Positions 40,978-50,630 of a DNA stretch of 64,000 nt are shown here, piece after piece (position 1 is the first letter of the stretch; each line of letters starts with the position of its first letter). The stretch comes from Deltaproteobacteria bacterium (GTDB lineage Bacteria; Myxococcota_A; UBA9160; SZUA-336). The translations under genes were made by a program, and so were the position numbers. The notes below the pieces were generated by a model that did not search any database, was not told the origin of the DNA, and saw only the letters and a list, made by a program, of their open reading frames with translations. The stretch covers positions 166,604-230,603 of the forward strand of contig JAJDAJ010000037.1 of NCBI GenBank assembly GCA_029261925.1, given 5' to 3'.

Positions 40978-41646
40978 CTACGAGTCGTCGCCGTCGCCCT
41001 CGGCCGAGGCCTCTGCCGCGGCCTGGTCGCCGTCCGGCGCCTCGCCGGCCGCGGCCTCCTCGCCCTCGGCCGCCTCCGCCTCGACCTCGACCACGCGCGG
41101 CGTGATCACGTGCACGAGCGTGCGATCGGGCTCCCCGAGCACCTCGACGCCCACGGGCAGGTCGAGATCGCGCACGTGGATCGCGTCGCCGATGTCCAGA
41201 GCGCTCACGTCCATCTCGATGCGGTCCGGGATCGCCATCGGCAGGACCTCGACCTCGAGCTCGCGAACCACGGTCTCGAGAACGCCGCCCATCTCCACAC
41301 CGTGCGGCTTGCCGGTGAACTCCAGGGGCACCGTGACCTCGATCTTCCGCTTGGGATCGATCACGTAGAAGTCGCAGTGGAGCGGCGTGCGGCGCACCGG
41401 GTCGCGCTGCAGCTCCTTGATGAGCACCAGCTTGCCCTCGGCGCCCACGGCACCCCTCAGGTCCACCAGCGCGTTGGCGCCCACGTGGGCCACGCGGTCG
41501 AGCTCCAGGCTGCCCACGACCAGCGGCACCGGGTCCACGCCGCGGCCGTAGAGGACCGCCGGCACCTGTCCGTTCACCCGAAGCTTGCGGGCCACGCCCT
41601 TGCCGGTGCCCTCGCGGGCACTCACGCTGAGCTGCTGTCTCTGCAT
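40978..41646 (-). CDS. rplY: 50S ribosomal protein L25/general stress protein Ctc
   Basis: SVSAREGTGKGVARKLRVNGQVPAVLYGRG; VLIKELQRDPVRRTPLHCDFYVI. Confidence 0.93.
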   Translation of the reverse strand: MQRQQLSVSAREGTGKGVARKLRVNGQVPAVLYGRGVDPVPLVVGSLELDRVAHVGANALVDLRGAVGAEGKLVLIKELQRDPVRRTPLHCDFYVIDPKRKIEVTVPLEFTGKPHGVEMGGVLETVVRELEVEVLPMAIPDRIEMDVSALDIGDAIHVRDLDLPVGVEVLGEPDRTLVHVITPRVVEVEAEAAEGEEAAAGEAPDGDQAAAEASAEGDGDDS

Positions 41647-41674
41647 CGGAGCTTCCCCTGACGTTCGGTCGCCG

Positions 41675-42625
41675 CTAGACGAAGAGCGAGCTGACCGACT
41701 CCTCGTTGTGGATGCGCCGGATCGCCTCGCCGAGCAGGTGCGAGATGGTCGAGACGCTGATCTTCTCGAGCGGGCCGTCCTGGGCGCGCATCGGGATCGT
41801 GTCGGTCACGATGAGCTGCTCGAGTGACGACTCCTCGATCCGCTTGAGCGCGGGCCCCGAGAGCACGGGGTGGGTGATGGCACCCAGCACGCGCCGCGCC
41901 CCCATGTCCTGGACGGCGTCCGCGGTCTGCGTGAGCGATCCCGCGGTGTCCACGATGTCGTCGACGATGATGGCGGTCTTGTCGCGCACGTCGCCGACGA
42001 TGTGCATGACCTCCGAGACGTTGGCGCGCTCGCGTCGCTTGTCGGCGATCGCCAGGCCGGCGTGCATGCGCTTGGCGAAGGCGCGCGCGCGCTCCACGCC
42101 GCCCGCATCGGGCGAGACCACCACCAGGGGCTCGTCGCGGTCGAGGCGCTCGCGGATGCCGTCGAGCAGCACGGGCATGGCGTAGAGGTTGTCCACCGGG
42201 ATGTCGAAGAAGCCCTGGATCTGGCCCGCGTGCAGGTCCACGCAGAGCAGCCGCTGCGAGCCCGTGGTGGACAGCAGGTCGGCGATCAGCTTCGCGGTGA
42301 TGGGCGAGCGCGGTCGCACCTTGCGGTCCTGGCGGCTGTACCCGTAGTACGGGGTGACCACGGTGATCCGCTTGGCCGACGCGCGCTTGACGGCGTCGAT
42401 CAGGATCAGCAGCTCCATCAGGTTCGTGTTGGCGGGCGCACAGGTCGACTGGATCAGGAACACGTCCATCCCGCGGACGTTTTCCCCCAGCTCCACGCTG
42501 GTCTCGCCGTCGCTGAACTGGCGCACCTCGGCCCGGCCCAGCTCCAGGTCCAGGTAGTCACAGATCTTCTGGGCCAGCGCCGTGTTGGCGTTCCCCGTGA
42601 AGATCTTGATGATGTTGTTGTTCAC
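41675..42625 (-). CDS. prs: Ribose-phosphate pyrophosphokinase
   Basis: IKIFTGNANTALAQKICDYLDLELGRAEVRQFSDGETSVELGENVRGMDVFLIQSTCAPANTNLMELLI; GTG start. Confidence 0.95.
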   Translation of the reverse strand: MNNNIIKIFTGNANTALAQKICDYLDLELGRAEVRQFSDGETSVELGENVRGMDVFLIQSTCAPANTNLMELLILIDAVKRASAKRITVVTPYYGYSRQDRKVRPRSPITAKLIADLLSTTGSQRLLCVDLHAGQIQGFFDIPVDNLYAMPVLLDGIRERLDRDEPLVVVSPDAGGVERARAFAKRMHAGLAIADKRRERANVSEVMHIVGDVRDKTAIIVDDIVDTAGSLTQTADAVQDMGARRVLGAITHPVLSGPALKRIEESSLEQLIVTDTIPMRAQDGPLEKISVSTISHLLGEAIRRIHNEESVSSLFV

Positions 42626-42797
42626 CTGCGCACTCTGAAAAGCGTAATGATTCCAGTAGTTTGCGTGGAGGGCGCGGACGCCGCGAGCCGCACCCCTCTG
42701 GTCGGGACCGGCGGGCGGCGAGACGATAGCAGAACGCGGCGCCGATCGGGGCTGCCGGGGGTCGACTCCCTCGCGCCCCCCCGGCCCGGGCCCGGGC

Positions 42798-45401
42798 TCA
42801 GAACTGGTAGCCGACCCTCATCCCGTAGAAGCGCGGCGGGCCGTACCAGGCGTACGGCGGCGCGCCGAACTCGCGGGGCCCCACCAGGATGTTCTGCTTG
42901 GGGGCAGCGTCCTCGATGTTCTGGATGAAGGCCTCGACCGTCCAGATCTGCTCCGGGCTGCGCCAGATCAGCTTGAAGTCGGTGAGGTGGTAGGCCTCCT
43001 GGAGATCGAACTTCTGGTTGAAGGCGCGGAAGTACGTGTCGTCCTGCCACGAGTACTGGATGCGGGGCGTCAGCGTGCCCCGGTGGCCCAGGGGGATCTC
43101 GTACTCCGCCCAGAGCGTGAACTTCCACTTGGGCGAGCGCGACAGATCGTTGCCCGAGAAGTCGTCGAGGCCGCCGAAGGGCGTGAGCCGTCCGCAGTTG
43201 GCGGGCTGACCGGCGCGGCTGAAGCAGGTGTCCAGGGCCTCGAACGGCCGCGCTCCCGGTGCGTTCTCGGCCGCCAGGTCATCCGCCAGATCGCGCGAAT
43301 CCAGCCGCAGGCGCTCGAAGGTGTTCTCCGCATTCGCCGGGTCCAGCGAGAAGTACTCGCGCGTCTCCGTCTTCAGGAAGGAGACCACCGCCGAGAGCGT
43401 CAGACCGGGGAGCGGCGTGCCGATGGCCTCGAGGTCCCAGCCGTACATCCGCGCATCGGCGTTCTCCGTGCGCAGGGCCAGGCCGTCCAGGACCACCAGC
43501 TGCATGTTGTCGTAGGAGTAGAAGAAGCCCTCCAGGTTCAGCTGCAGGCGCCGGTCGAAGAGCTCCGACTTCGTGCCCACGGCGTAGGCCCAGATCTCCT
43601 CGGGCAGGTACCCGCCGACCGTCCCGGCGCGGAAACCGCCCGACTTGTAGCCGCGGTCCATCTTCGCGTAGAGCAGGTGGTCGCCGCCGAAGGGCCTCCA
43701 GTCGATGCTCGTCCCCCACGGATTGCCGCGGAACGTCGCCTCGCAGGGGACGTTCACCCGGCGCGGTCGCTGCGGCGGGCCGAGGGTGAGGCCGAGACTG
43801 CCGGTGCAGCCCCGGAAGCGGGAGTTGACACCGTCTTCTCCACCCGACGGCACCGTGCGCAGCAGCCAGGTGGACTTCTCGTCCTTGACGAGGCGGCCGC
43901 CCAGCTCGAAGCGCACGTTGTCGGTCACGTGGAACGTCGTGTGCAGCGCGTAGCCGTAGGCCTTGTTGTCGGTGGTCTGCTGGGAGAAGACGCCGTTGTT
44001 CTGCCCCCCGAGCCCCGGGGTCGCCAGGTCACGGCTGGCCCGCTCCCATGCCCAGAAGAAGCCGGCCTGCCAGTCGAAGCGCTCGTCGAAGACGGTCCCG
44101 CCCCACTGCGCCTCGAAGCTGTTCTGCTGGGAGAAGTCGGCCAGGTCGTAGTCGAAGATCGCCCGATCCGTGGCATCGAAGTCCTGGTTGAAGGAGGTCT
44201 CGATCTTCTGCCAGCCGGCGATCAGCTTGAGTCGCGTCTCGCCGAGGCCGGGCAGGCTCGGAACGCTCCAGTCGAGCGCCGACGAGAAGCCCCAGTAGCG
44301 GTTGTCCTGCGCCGACGGAACGTCGAGATAGATCTTGCGCGGGTCGCCGTCCTCGGTCGTCGGCATGGCGATCGCGCCCCGCTCGACCTCCTGGAAGCCC
44401 CGGAAGATGCCGTTCGCGTCGAAGATCGGGGTCCGCTCCCGGTCGCTCTCGGTCCGGTAGCACGCCGCTCCCGCGGGCATGACCGTCGGCACGTTGGCGA
44501 GGCCCGTCTCCGTCCGGGCCGAGCAGGCCACCAGACGGGGGTCCGCGGGCACGATATCGGCCTGGGCCCCGTTGCCGGCCTGGCGGAAGTAGTTGTAGCT
44601 GACCAGCAGGTCCAGGCTGTCCGTGGGCGTGAGCCTGAGGTGGCCGCGCAGACCGAAGTCGTCGTTGTCGAACGGATCCCGGCTGTCGCTCACCAGGACG
44701 TTGTCCAGGTAGCCGTCCCGGTCCTCGTGGTAGACCGCGAGCCGGGCCGCGGCGAACTCGGTCAGCGGCACGTTGACCGCACCCCGGATGCGCACCCGGT
44801 CGTAGTTCCCGAACAGGACGTCGCCGCTGACCTCGTACTCCTGGTGCGGCTTCTTGGTCACCAGGTTGATCCAGCCCGAGGTCGAGTTCTTGCCGCCGCG
44901 CAGACCCTGGGGCCCCCGCTCGACCTTCAGCGTCTCCAGGTCGAAGAACGCCACGCGTGCCGCGGAGGGTCGCGAGTAGCTGATGCCGTCCACGTGGAAG
45001 GCCACCCCCGGCTCGCCCGTCAGCGAGGCGTTCTCGGTGCCCACACCGCGCAGCGTGATGATCGCCGCCGTTCCCTGCTGCCCCACGTGCAGACCCGGCA
45101 CGCTGAACGCCAGCGAGTCGACGTTGACGATGTTCGCGCGATCCAGATCCTCGGCGCTGAACGTCGTGATCGCCTGGGCCTCGTCCTGCACGTCGGTCGC
45201 GTCGATGCGCTCCCCCGTGACCTCGATCGCCTCGATGTCCCGGGGCGGCGCCTCGGCCGGTGAGACGGGTACGGGATCGGCCTCGCCCTGCGGGGCCGCC
45301 TCGGCGTCCTGCGCTCGCGCGGAGGGCATGCCACCCAGTGCGATCGCAGCCGCGAGGACCGGGACCAGGACGGCGGCGCGAAGGGCTCGATTCTTGCGCA
45401 T
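42798..45401 (-). CDS. TonB-dependent receptor (array unit 3)
   Basis: Plug: VTGERIDATDVQDEAQAITTFSAEDLDRANIVNVDSLAFSVPGLHVGQQGTAAIITLRGVGTENASLTGEPGVAFHVDGISYSRPSAARVAFFDLETLKVERGPQGLRGGKNSTSG; C-terminal aromatic GMRVGYQF. Confidence 0.92.
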   Translation of the reverse strand: MRKNRALRAAVLVPVLAAAIALGGMPSARAQDAEAAPQGEADPVPVSPAEAPPRDIEAIEVTGERIDATDVQDEAQAITTFSAEDLDRANIVNVDSLAFSVPGLHVGQQGTAAIITLRGVGTENASLTGEPGVAFHVDGISYSRPSAARVAFFDLETLKVERGPQGLRGGKNSTSGWINLVTKKPHQEYEVSGDVLFGNYDRVRIRGAVNVPLTEFAAARLAVYHEDRDGYLDNVLVSDSRDPFDNDDFGLRGHLRLTPTDSLDLLVSYNYFRQAGNGAQADIVPADPRLVACSARTETGLANVPTVMPAGAACYRTESDRERTPIFDANGIFRGFQEVERGAIAMPTTEDGDPRKIYLDVPSAQDNRYWGFSSALDWSVPSLPGLGETRLKLIAGWQKIETSFNQDFDATDRAIFDYDLADFSQQNSFEAQWGGTVFDERFDWQAGFFWAWERASRDLATPGLGGQNNGVFSQQTTDNKAYGYALHTTFHVTDNVRFELGGRLVKDEKSTWLLRTVPSGGEDGVNSRFRGCTGSLGLTLGPPQRPRRVNVPCEATFRGNPWGTSIDWRPFGGDHLLYAKMDRGYKSGGFRAGTVGGYLPEEIWAYAVGTKSELFDRRLQLNLEGFFYSYDNMQLVVLDGLALRTENADARMYGWDLEAIGTPLPGLTLSAVVSFLKTETREYFSLDPANAENTFERLRLDSRDLADDLAAENAPGARPFEALDTCFSRAGQPANCGRLTPFGGLDDFSGNDLSRSPKWKFTLWAEYEIPLGHRGTLTPRIQYSWQDDTYFRAFNQKFDLQEAYHLTDFKLIWRSPEQIWTVEAFIQNIEDAAPKQNILVGPREFGAPPYAWYGPPRFYGMRVGYQF

Positions 45402-45438
45402 TCGAGGCTCCGGATGGGTCTTCGGGGTCACGTCCCTG

Positions 45439-45473
45439 AAAAAGTGGCCGGGGCCACGGAGGGCCCCGGCCAC
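45439..45473 (-). terminator. Intrinsic terminator/attenuator-like hairpin between unit-3 Cys-rich gene and TBDR
   Basis: Perfect 12-bp arms GTGGCCGGGGCC/GGCCCCGGCCAC, 6-nt loop, followed in transcription direction by TTTTT. Confidence 0.8.
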
Positions 45474-45495
45474 ATTATCACGCTCTCCCGTGGTC

Positions 45496-47550
45496 CTACG
45501 GCACCAGCTGGCAGATCGTGCTGCAGGGACCGTTGTCGTCATTGCCCGCGCCGGCGTCGCACGCCTCACCGGTTTCGACCACGCCGTTCCCGCAGCCGCC
45601 CGGCTGGACCTGCCGGCAGGTGGCCGGTCGGCCGAAGATGCTGGCATTGTCCCGCAGGATGTCCCCGACGTCGCAGCCCGATGGCGGGTTGTCGCCCACG
45701 GCCGTGATCGAGGAGTTGTTGGAGTCGCAGGTCCGGAACAGCGGCCCGCCGAAGATGGCGTCGTTCGTGGCCAGGATGTCGCCGATGTTGACCAGACCAT
45801 CCTCGTTGATGTCGCCGCACTCGCACTCGTCGCCGCGGCCGTCGCCGTCGGCATCCGCGGTGCTATCCCACTCCGACAGCCAGGGGCACAGGTCCCCGGT
45901 GCCCCCCGGCTCGTCCGCGTCGGGCGTGCCGTCGCAGTTCGCGTCGCTGCGCTGGTCGATCCGGTAGTTGATCAGGCCGCAGTCCGAGCCCGGATCTCCA
46001 CTGATCGTGCGCCGCGGGGTGAGCGAGCACTCGGCCTGTGGCTGACCGCGCAGCACGTACAGCGAGGTGCCGCAGCACTGCGGCGCGATATCGCCGTTGG
46101 CGTTGAAGCCGCAGCGCACCTGGTTGCGATGTCCGGGCTCCCGGAAGTCGCAGGTATCGCCCAGGGCGTCGCACTCGCCGCCGCAGTTCCCCGTTCCGGG
46201 GCCCGTGCAGCACGCCGCGGGAGTGCCGCCGGCGGTGCAGGCGGTGTTGAAGGCCGGGTCGTAGCAGCCGACGAAGCGGTTGTTCTCGCACTGGCCCGTG
46301 AGCTGGCCCTCGCGCGCGAACTCCGGATCGGTGTAGAAGCGCGACTGCGCGCCGCCCGTGAAGACCCAGTCGGGCTCGACGTTCTGATCGATGATCCAGC
46401 GGCGCGGCAGCCGGCAGGTCCGGCCGATGATGTCCGGATACGTCGGCTGGGGCGACTGGAAGAGCAACGAGCAGGCGTTGTTGTTCGATGGGTTGAACTC
46501 GTTGCAGCACACGGCCGAGTCGTCGGTGTGGATGCGGAAGTTCGTGCTGTTGCGGCGTGCGGCCGCGACGGCATCGCCGTTGCTGATGGTGCAGGTGCCC
46601 GTGCCGGCGCCCGTGCAGCAGCCCACGGCGAGGCTCTCCGTGCCGCCCTGTCCGTCGGGAACCGACGCCGTGCCGGCGGCGGTGCAGAACAGGCTGTTCA
46701 CGTCCTCTGCGCGGTAGCCGTGGTCCCAGCGCAGGTACGTCTGGGTGCCCGAGCCGTCGTGGTCGGGATGGCTGGCGGGCAGCAGGAAGCGCGTGCCCAT
46801 CGAGGGCAGGGTGCGGATGTTGATGTCGAGGCAGGCCTCGCAGGCAGCCGGGTCCGCGGGGTCGATCGGCGGACAGTCCGCATCGACGTCACAGGACTGG
46901 TTGGAGCGGGTCGACAGCGCGTTGCAGGTCCGCTCCTGCGAGCTGGCCCCGAAGTTGTTGCCCGTGGCCGAGCTCAGCTGCCAGTCGCCGATGCCCGCGA
47001 AAGAGCCATTGCTGAAGGTGCTGATGAACAGCTCGCTGGTATCCGAGGGATCGTCGATGCCGGCGTCGCTGATCGGCAGCTCGACGCGGCAGCCGCCCGC
47101 CGGGCTGCAGACGCCGCCCGAGCACTCGTCCGGGTTCTTCACGTAGCCGCATGCCAGGCCGTCATCGGCCCCGCCCACGCAGGTGGGTCCCTCGGCGGTC
47201 GGCGTGCAGGTGTCGTCCTCGCGAAGCAGCACCTGCCCGGGAACCGGCAGTGCGTTGGTGTCGGTGCCGCAGGACGTGAAGTCCGTCGAGTCGCCGAAGC
47301 TGCCGCGGCTGAAGAAGTAGCTGACGCCCGTCTGGTTGTCCCCGAAGTCGTCGCGAACCCAGCGGAAGTTGTCGGTCGGGATCTCCGTCTTGCGGAAGTC
47401 GGTATTCCGGCCGAGGCCGTACTTGGTGGTCGTGCACGAGCCGCCGCTGCAGTCGAGCAGGAACGGATCCTGCGCCGACGCGTCGCCCGGCGCGGCGAGT
47501 CCGCCGAGCGCCAGGGCGAAGCCCACGGCGACAATGATGAAACGATGCAT
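45496..47550 (-). CDS. Secreted Cys-rich protein with dockerin/EF-hand-like C-terminal repeats (array unit 3)
   Basis: Signal peptide ...GDASAQ; CTTTKYGLG; RIHTDDSAVCC; GDINEDGLVNIGDILATNDAIFG and CDVGDILRDNASIFG; CGNGVVETGEACDAGAGNDDNGPCSTICQLVP. Confidence 0.8.
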   Translation of the reverse strand: MHRFIIVAVGFALALGGLAAPGDASAQDPFLLDCSGGSCTTTKYGLGRNTDFRKTEIPTDNFRWVRDDFGDNQTGVSYFFSRGSFGDSTDFTSCGTDTNALPVPGQVLLREDDTCTPTAEGPTCVGGADDGLACGYVKNPDECSGGVCSPAGGCRVELPISDAGIDDPSDTSELFISTFSNGSFAGIGDWQLSSATGNNFGASSQERTCNALSTRSNQSCDVDADCPPIDPADPAACEACLDINIRTLPSMGTRFLLPASHPDHDGSGTQTYLRWDHGYRAEDVNSLFCTAAGTASVPDGQGGTESLAVGCCTGAGTGTCTISNGDAVAAARRNSTNFRIHTDDSAVCCNEFNPSNNNACSLLFQSPQPTYPDIIGRTCRLPRRWIIDQNVEPDWVFTGGAQSRFYTDPEFAREGQLTGQCENNRFVGCYDPAFNTACTAGGTPAACCTGPGTGNCGGECDALGDTCDFREPGHRNQVRCGFNANGDIAPQCCGTSLYVLRGQPQAECSLTPRRTISGDPGSDCGLINYRIDQRSDANCDGTPDADEPGGTGDLCPWLSEWDSTADADGDGRGDECECGDINEDGLVNIGDILATNDAIFGGPLFRTCDSNNSSITAVGDNPPSGCDVGDILRDNASIFGRPATCRQVQPGGCGNGVVETGEACDAGAGNDDNGPCSTICQLVP

Positions 47551-47605
47551 GCTGTCTCCCTCCTGAGCAGGCGACGGGCCACCGCACACCCGCGCCGTGA
47601 CCGTC

Positions 47606-47636
47606 CCTGGCATGGACTGACAGCGATCATCTCATG
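47606..47636 (-). promoter_or_regulatory. Conserved 31-bp upstream element, unit 3
   Basis: + strand cctggcatggactgacagcgatcatctcatg; 55 bp upstream of the unit-3 start codon; matches elements at 52454 and 57382. Confidence 0.75.
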
Positions 47637-47800
47637 CCCGGGGGAGACCCGACAATCTTTTGTTGCCCCGGCTGGCCCGGGTGGCTCGCAGCGGACCGGC
47701 CGATATGGGGTGCCCGGCACCTCACCCGGACCCCCGGACCCGAGATCCTGAGGCCGGGGGGCGAGGCCAGGCTCACGGCCCAGCGGGCCCGGGGCCGGCC

Positions 47801-47854
47801 GGCCGGCGCGGCCGGCGCGGCCGGCGCGGCCGGCGCGGCCGGCGCGGCCGGCGG
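47801..47854. repeat. 9-bp tandem repeat (GGCCGGCGC) x6, last copy variant
   Basis: Direct reading: five exact copies plus ggccggcgg, abutting the stop codon of the unit-2 TBDR. Confidence 0.95.
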
Positions 47855-50473
47855 TCAGTACTTGAAGCCCAGGCGTGCCCCGAAGAAGCGCGGCGGGCCG
47901 TACCAGCCCAGCGGCGGCGAGCCGAACTCGCGCGGTCCGATCAGGATGTTCGACTTGGGGGCCTCGTCCTCGATGTTCTGCACGAAGACCTCCACCTCCC
48001 AGCGGTCCTCCGGGCTGATCCAGATCAGCTTGGCGTCGGTGAGGTGGTGATCCTCCTGCAGGTCGAATTCTCGGTTGAACGCCCGGAAGTAGGTGTCGTC
48101 CTGCCAGGTGTACTGGACCCGGGGGATCAGCGTGCCGAAGCGCCCGAGCGGGATCTCGTACTCGGCCGAGAAGGTGAACTTCCACTCCGGCGAGCGGGAG
48201 AGCTGGTTGCCGGTGAAGTCATCCAGCCCGTTGCGGTCGCCCAGCAGGCCGCAGGCGATGTCGCCACCCAGCTCGGTGGCCACGCAGAGCTCGCTCTCCT
48301 CGAACGGAAGGAAGCCGAGACCGGACTGGATCGAGGACTCCGACGCCTCCCGTGCCCGGAGTCTGGCGCGCGCGACATTGCTGTCCGCGGCGGCGGGGTC
48401 GATGGAGAAGTAGTCGCGCGTCTCGGTGTTCAGGTAGCTGATCACGGCGCTCAGCATGAGGCCGGGGATGGGGTTGCCCACGGCCTCGAGGTCCCAGCCG
48501 TACATGCGGGCGTCCGTGTTCTCGGTACGCAGCGACAGGCCATCGAGGATCACCAGCTGCATGCCATCGTAGGCGTAGAAGAAGCCCTCGAGGTTGATCT
48601 GCAGGCGGTCGTCGAAGACGTTGGACTTCGAGCCCAGCGCGTAGGCCCAGATCTTCTCGGGGTCGTACTCGCCGACCGTGCCCGCCCGGAAGCCGCCGGA
48701 CTTCGCCCCTCGATCGATCTTGGCGTAGAGCAGGTGGTTCCCGTCGAGGAATCCGAACTCCGGCCGCCAGTCGATCCCCGCACCCCACATGGTGTGGCGC
48801 TCTAGCTTCGAGCAGGGGTCGTTCTCGCGCAGGGGTACGGGCCCGGTGAACGTGCCGCGCGTGCCCAGGTCGCCGGTGCAGCCGCGGAAGGCGCTTCGCG
48901 GGTCATCGGACGAGGGCAGGACCGAGCGCAGCATCCAGGTGCTCTTCTTGTCCTTGATCCAGCGCCCTCCCAGGTTCAGGCGCAGGCTGTCGGTCGCGTG
49001 GAAGGTGCCGTGCAGCGCGGCGCCGTAGGACTTGTTCTCGGTGGTCTGGAAGTTCTGAACCGTGGGCCGCCCCACCGTCAGGGGCGGAACCCCGATGTCG
49101 CGCCGGGCCTGCTCGTGGGAGTAGAAGAAGCTCGACTGCCAGTCGAGCCGCTCGGCGATCTGGCCGCTCCACTGGAGCTCCGAGGAGTACTGGTCGGCCT
49201 CGGCGTCGAGGTCGAAGCTCAGCATGGGGTTGCTCGTGGCGTCGAAGTCCTGGTTGAAGATGTTCACCGTCTTCTGGAACCCGCCGAGCAGCTTGACCCG
49301 CGACTCGCCCAGCAGCGGCAGGGCCGGCGCATCCCAGTCGATCGCCGCCGTCCAGCCCCAGTAGCGGTTGTCCTGGGCGGACGGGGTGTCCACCCAGATC
49401 TTGCGAGCACTTCGATCCTCGACCGCCGGATTGGGGGTGTTCTGGCTGGGAATGAAGGGCGGGACCCGGTTCGGGTCGAAGGACGAGGGAATCACGGTCC
49501 GGAAGCAGGCCGACTGCAGCGGCATGGTCGTGAAGGTACGGCCAAAGCACGCGATGGGGTCCAGGTTCTTCGGCGTGGGCACGTTGTCGGCCTGGGGGCC
49601 GTTGCCGGTCTGCTTGAAGTAGTTCCAGCTCAGCAGCACCTGGACGGTCTCCGCGGGGTTCAGGCGCAGATGCGCGCGCATACCGAAGTCGTCGGCATCG
49701 AACGGGTCCCGGCTGTCACCGAGGAGCTTGTTGTCGAGGTAGCCGTCGCGGTCCTCGTGGAAGAACGCGAGGCGCGTGGCCGCGAACTCGCCCAGGGGAA
49801 TGTTGAGCGAGCCCCGTGCGCGCACGCGATCATAGTTGCCGAAGAGGATGTCGCCCTTCACCTCGTACTCGTCGTGCGGCTTGTTGGTGATCAGGTTGAT
49901 GTGGCCCGACGTCGAGTTCTTGCCGCCCAGCAGGCCCTGGGGGCCGCGCTTGACCTCCAGCGTCTCGAGGTCGAAGAAGGCCACCCGGGCGGCCGACGGG
50001 CGACCGAGATTGATGCCGTCCACGTGGAAGGCCACGCCCGGCTCGCCCGTGAGCGAGGCGTTCTCGGTGCCCACGCCGCGCAGCGTGATGATGGCCGACT
50101 GACCCGACTGTCCCACGTGCAGCCCGGGCACGCTGAAGGCGAGCGAGTCGACGTTGACGATGTTCGCGCGGTCCAGATCCTCGGCCGTGAAGGCGCTGAT
50201 GGCCTGTGCCTCGTCCTGCACGTCGGCCGAGTCGATCCGCTCGCCGGTGATGGCGATCAGCTCCACGTCGCCGGGGGCGGCCTCCAGGGGCTCTACCGGC
50301 TCGGGCGTCGAGGTCTGAGCCGCCTCGCTCTCCCCGGACGGCGCAGCCGCAGGGGCTTCAGGCGTCGAGTCGGCGGCTCCCGCATCCTGGGCGCTGGCGG
50401 GCCCCGCCGCGGCGACACCGAGCAGGAGGCTGCAAGCCAGGGTCAGGAGCGCGGGACCAGGAACGATGCGCAT
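47855..50473 (-). CDS. TonB-dependent receptor (array unit 2)
   Basis: ITGERIDSADVQDEAQAISAFTAEDLDRANIVNVDSLAFSVPGLHVGQSGQSAIITLRGVGTENASLTGEPGVAFHVDGINLGRPSAARVAFFDLETLEVKRGPQGLLGGKNSTSG; ends RLGFKY. Confidence 0.92.
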   Translation of the reverse strand: MRIVPGPALLTLACSLLLGVAAAGPASAQDAGAADSTPEAPAAAPSGESEAAQTSTPEPVEPLEAAPGDVELIAITGERIDSADVQDEAQAISAFTAEDLDRANIVNVDSLAFSVPGLHVGQSGQSAIITLRGVGTENASLTGEPGVAFHVDGINLGRPSAARVAFFDLETLEVKRGPQGLLGGKNSTSGHINLITNKPHDEYEVKGDILFGNYDRVRARGSLNIPLGEFAATRLAFFHEDRDGYLDNKLLGDSRDPFDADDFGMRAHLRLNPAETVQVLLSWNYFKQTGNGPQADNVPTPKNLDPIACFGRTFTTMPLQSACFRTVIPSSFDPNRVPPFIPSQNTPNPAVEDRSARKIWVDTPSAQDNRYWGWTAAIDWDAPALPLLGESRVKLLGGFQKTVNIFNQDFDATSNPMLSFDLDAEADQYSSELQWSGQIAERLDWQSSFFYSHEQARRDIGVPPLTVGRPTVQNFQTTENKSYGAALHGTFHATDSLRLNLGGRWIKDKKSTWMLRSVLPSSDDPRSAFRGCTGDLGTRGTFTGPVPLRENDPCSKLERHTMWGAGIDWRPEFGFLDGNHLLYAKIDRGAKSGGFRAGTVGEYDPEKIWAYALGSKSNVFDDRLQINLEGFFYAYDGMQLVILDGLSLRTENTDARMYGWDLEAVGNPIPGLMLSAVISYLNTETRDYFSIDPAAADSNVARARLRAREASESSIQSGLGFLPFEESELCVATELGGDIACGLLGDRNGLDDFTGNQLSRSPEWKFTFSAEYEIPLGRFGTLIPRVQYTWQDDTYFRAFNREFDLQEDHHLTDAKLIWISPEDRWEVEVFVQNIEDEAPKSNILIGPREFGSPPLGWYGPPRFFGARLGFKY

Positions 50474-50536
50474 GGAAACTCCCACACGGTGGCAAGCTGG
50501 GATGGTCGGCTCCGGACCGCGGGCGTGCCCGGTCCG

Positions 50537-50558
50537 GGAATATTCGCACGAGAATATT
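50537..50558. promoter_or_regulatory. AT-rich inverted repeat between unit-2 genes, candidate operator/promoter
   Basis: gGAATATTCgcacgaGAATATTt; AATATTC...GAATATT arms in an otherwise very GC-rich context, upstream of the TBDR. Confidence 0.4.
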
Positions 50559-50564
50559 TGCATG

Positions 50565-50600
50565 AAAAAGGGGGCCGGGGCCATGACGGCCCCGGCCTCC
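50565..50600 (-). terminator. Intrinsic terminator/attenuator-like hairpin between unit-2 Cys-rich gene and TBDR
   Basis: 10-bp perfect arms GGCCGGGGCC/GGCCCCGGCC followed in transcription direction by TTTTT. Confidence 0.8.
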
Positions 50601-50630
50601 GTTTTCTCGACTCTCTTCGCGCCGGCGGCC

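Noticed and set aside
47606-47636. Sigma-54 promoter reading of the conserved element (CTGGCATG...)
   Set aside because: GG to GC spacing does not fit the -24/-12 consensus, and that orientation would point away from the genes.
47801-47854. Coding GRR-repeat peptide on the plus strand
   Set aside because: Belongs only to antisense shadow ORFs; the repeat lies in the intergenic gap after the TBDR stop.
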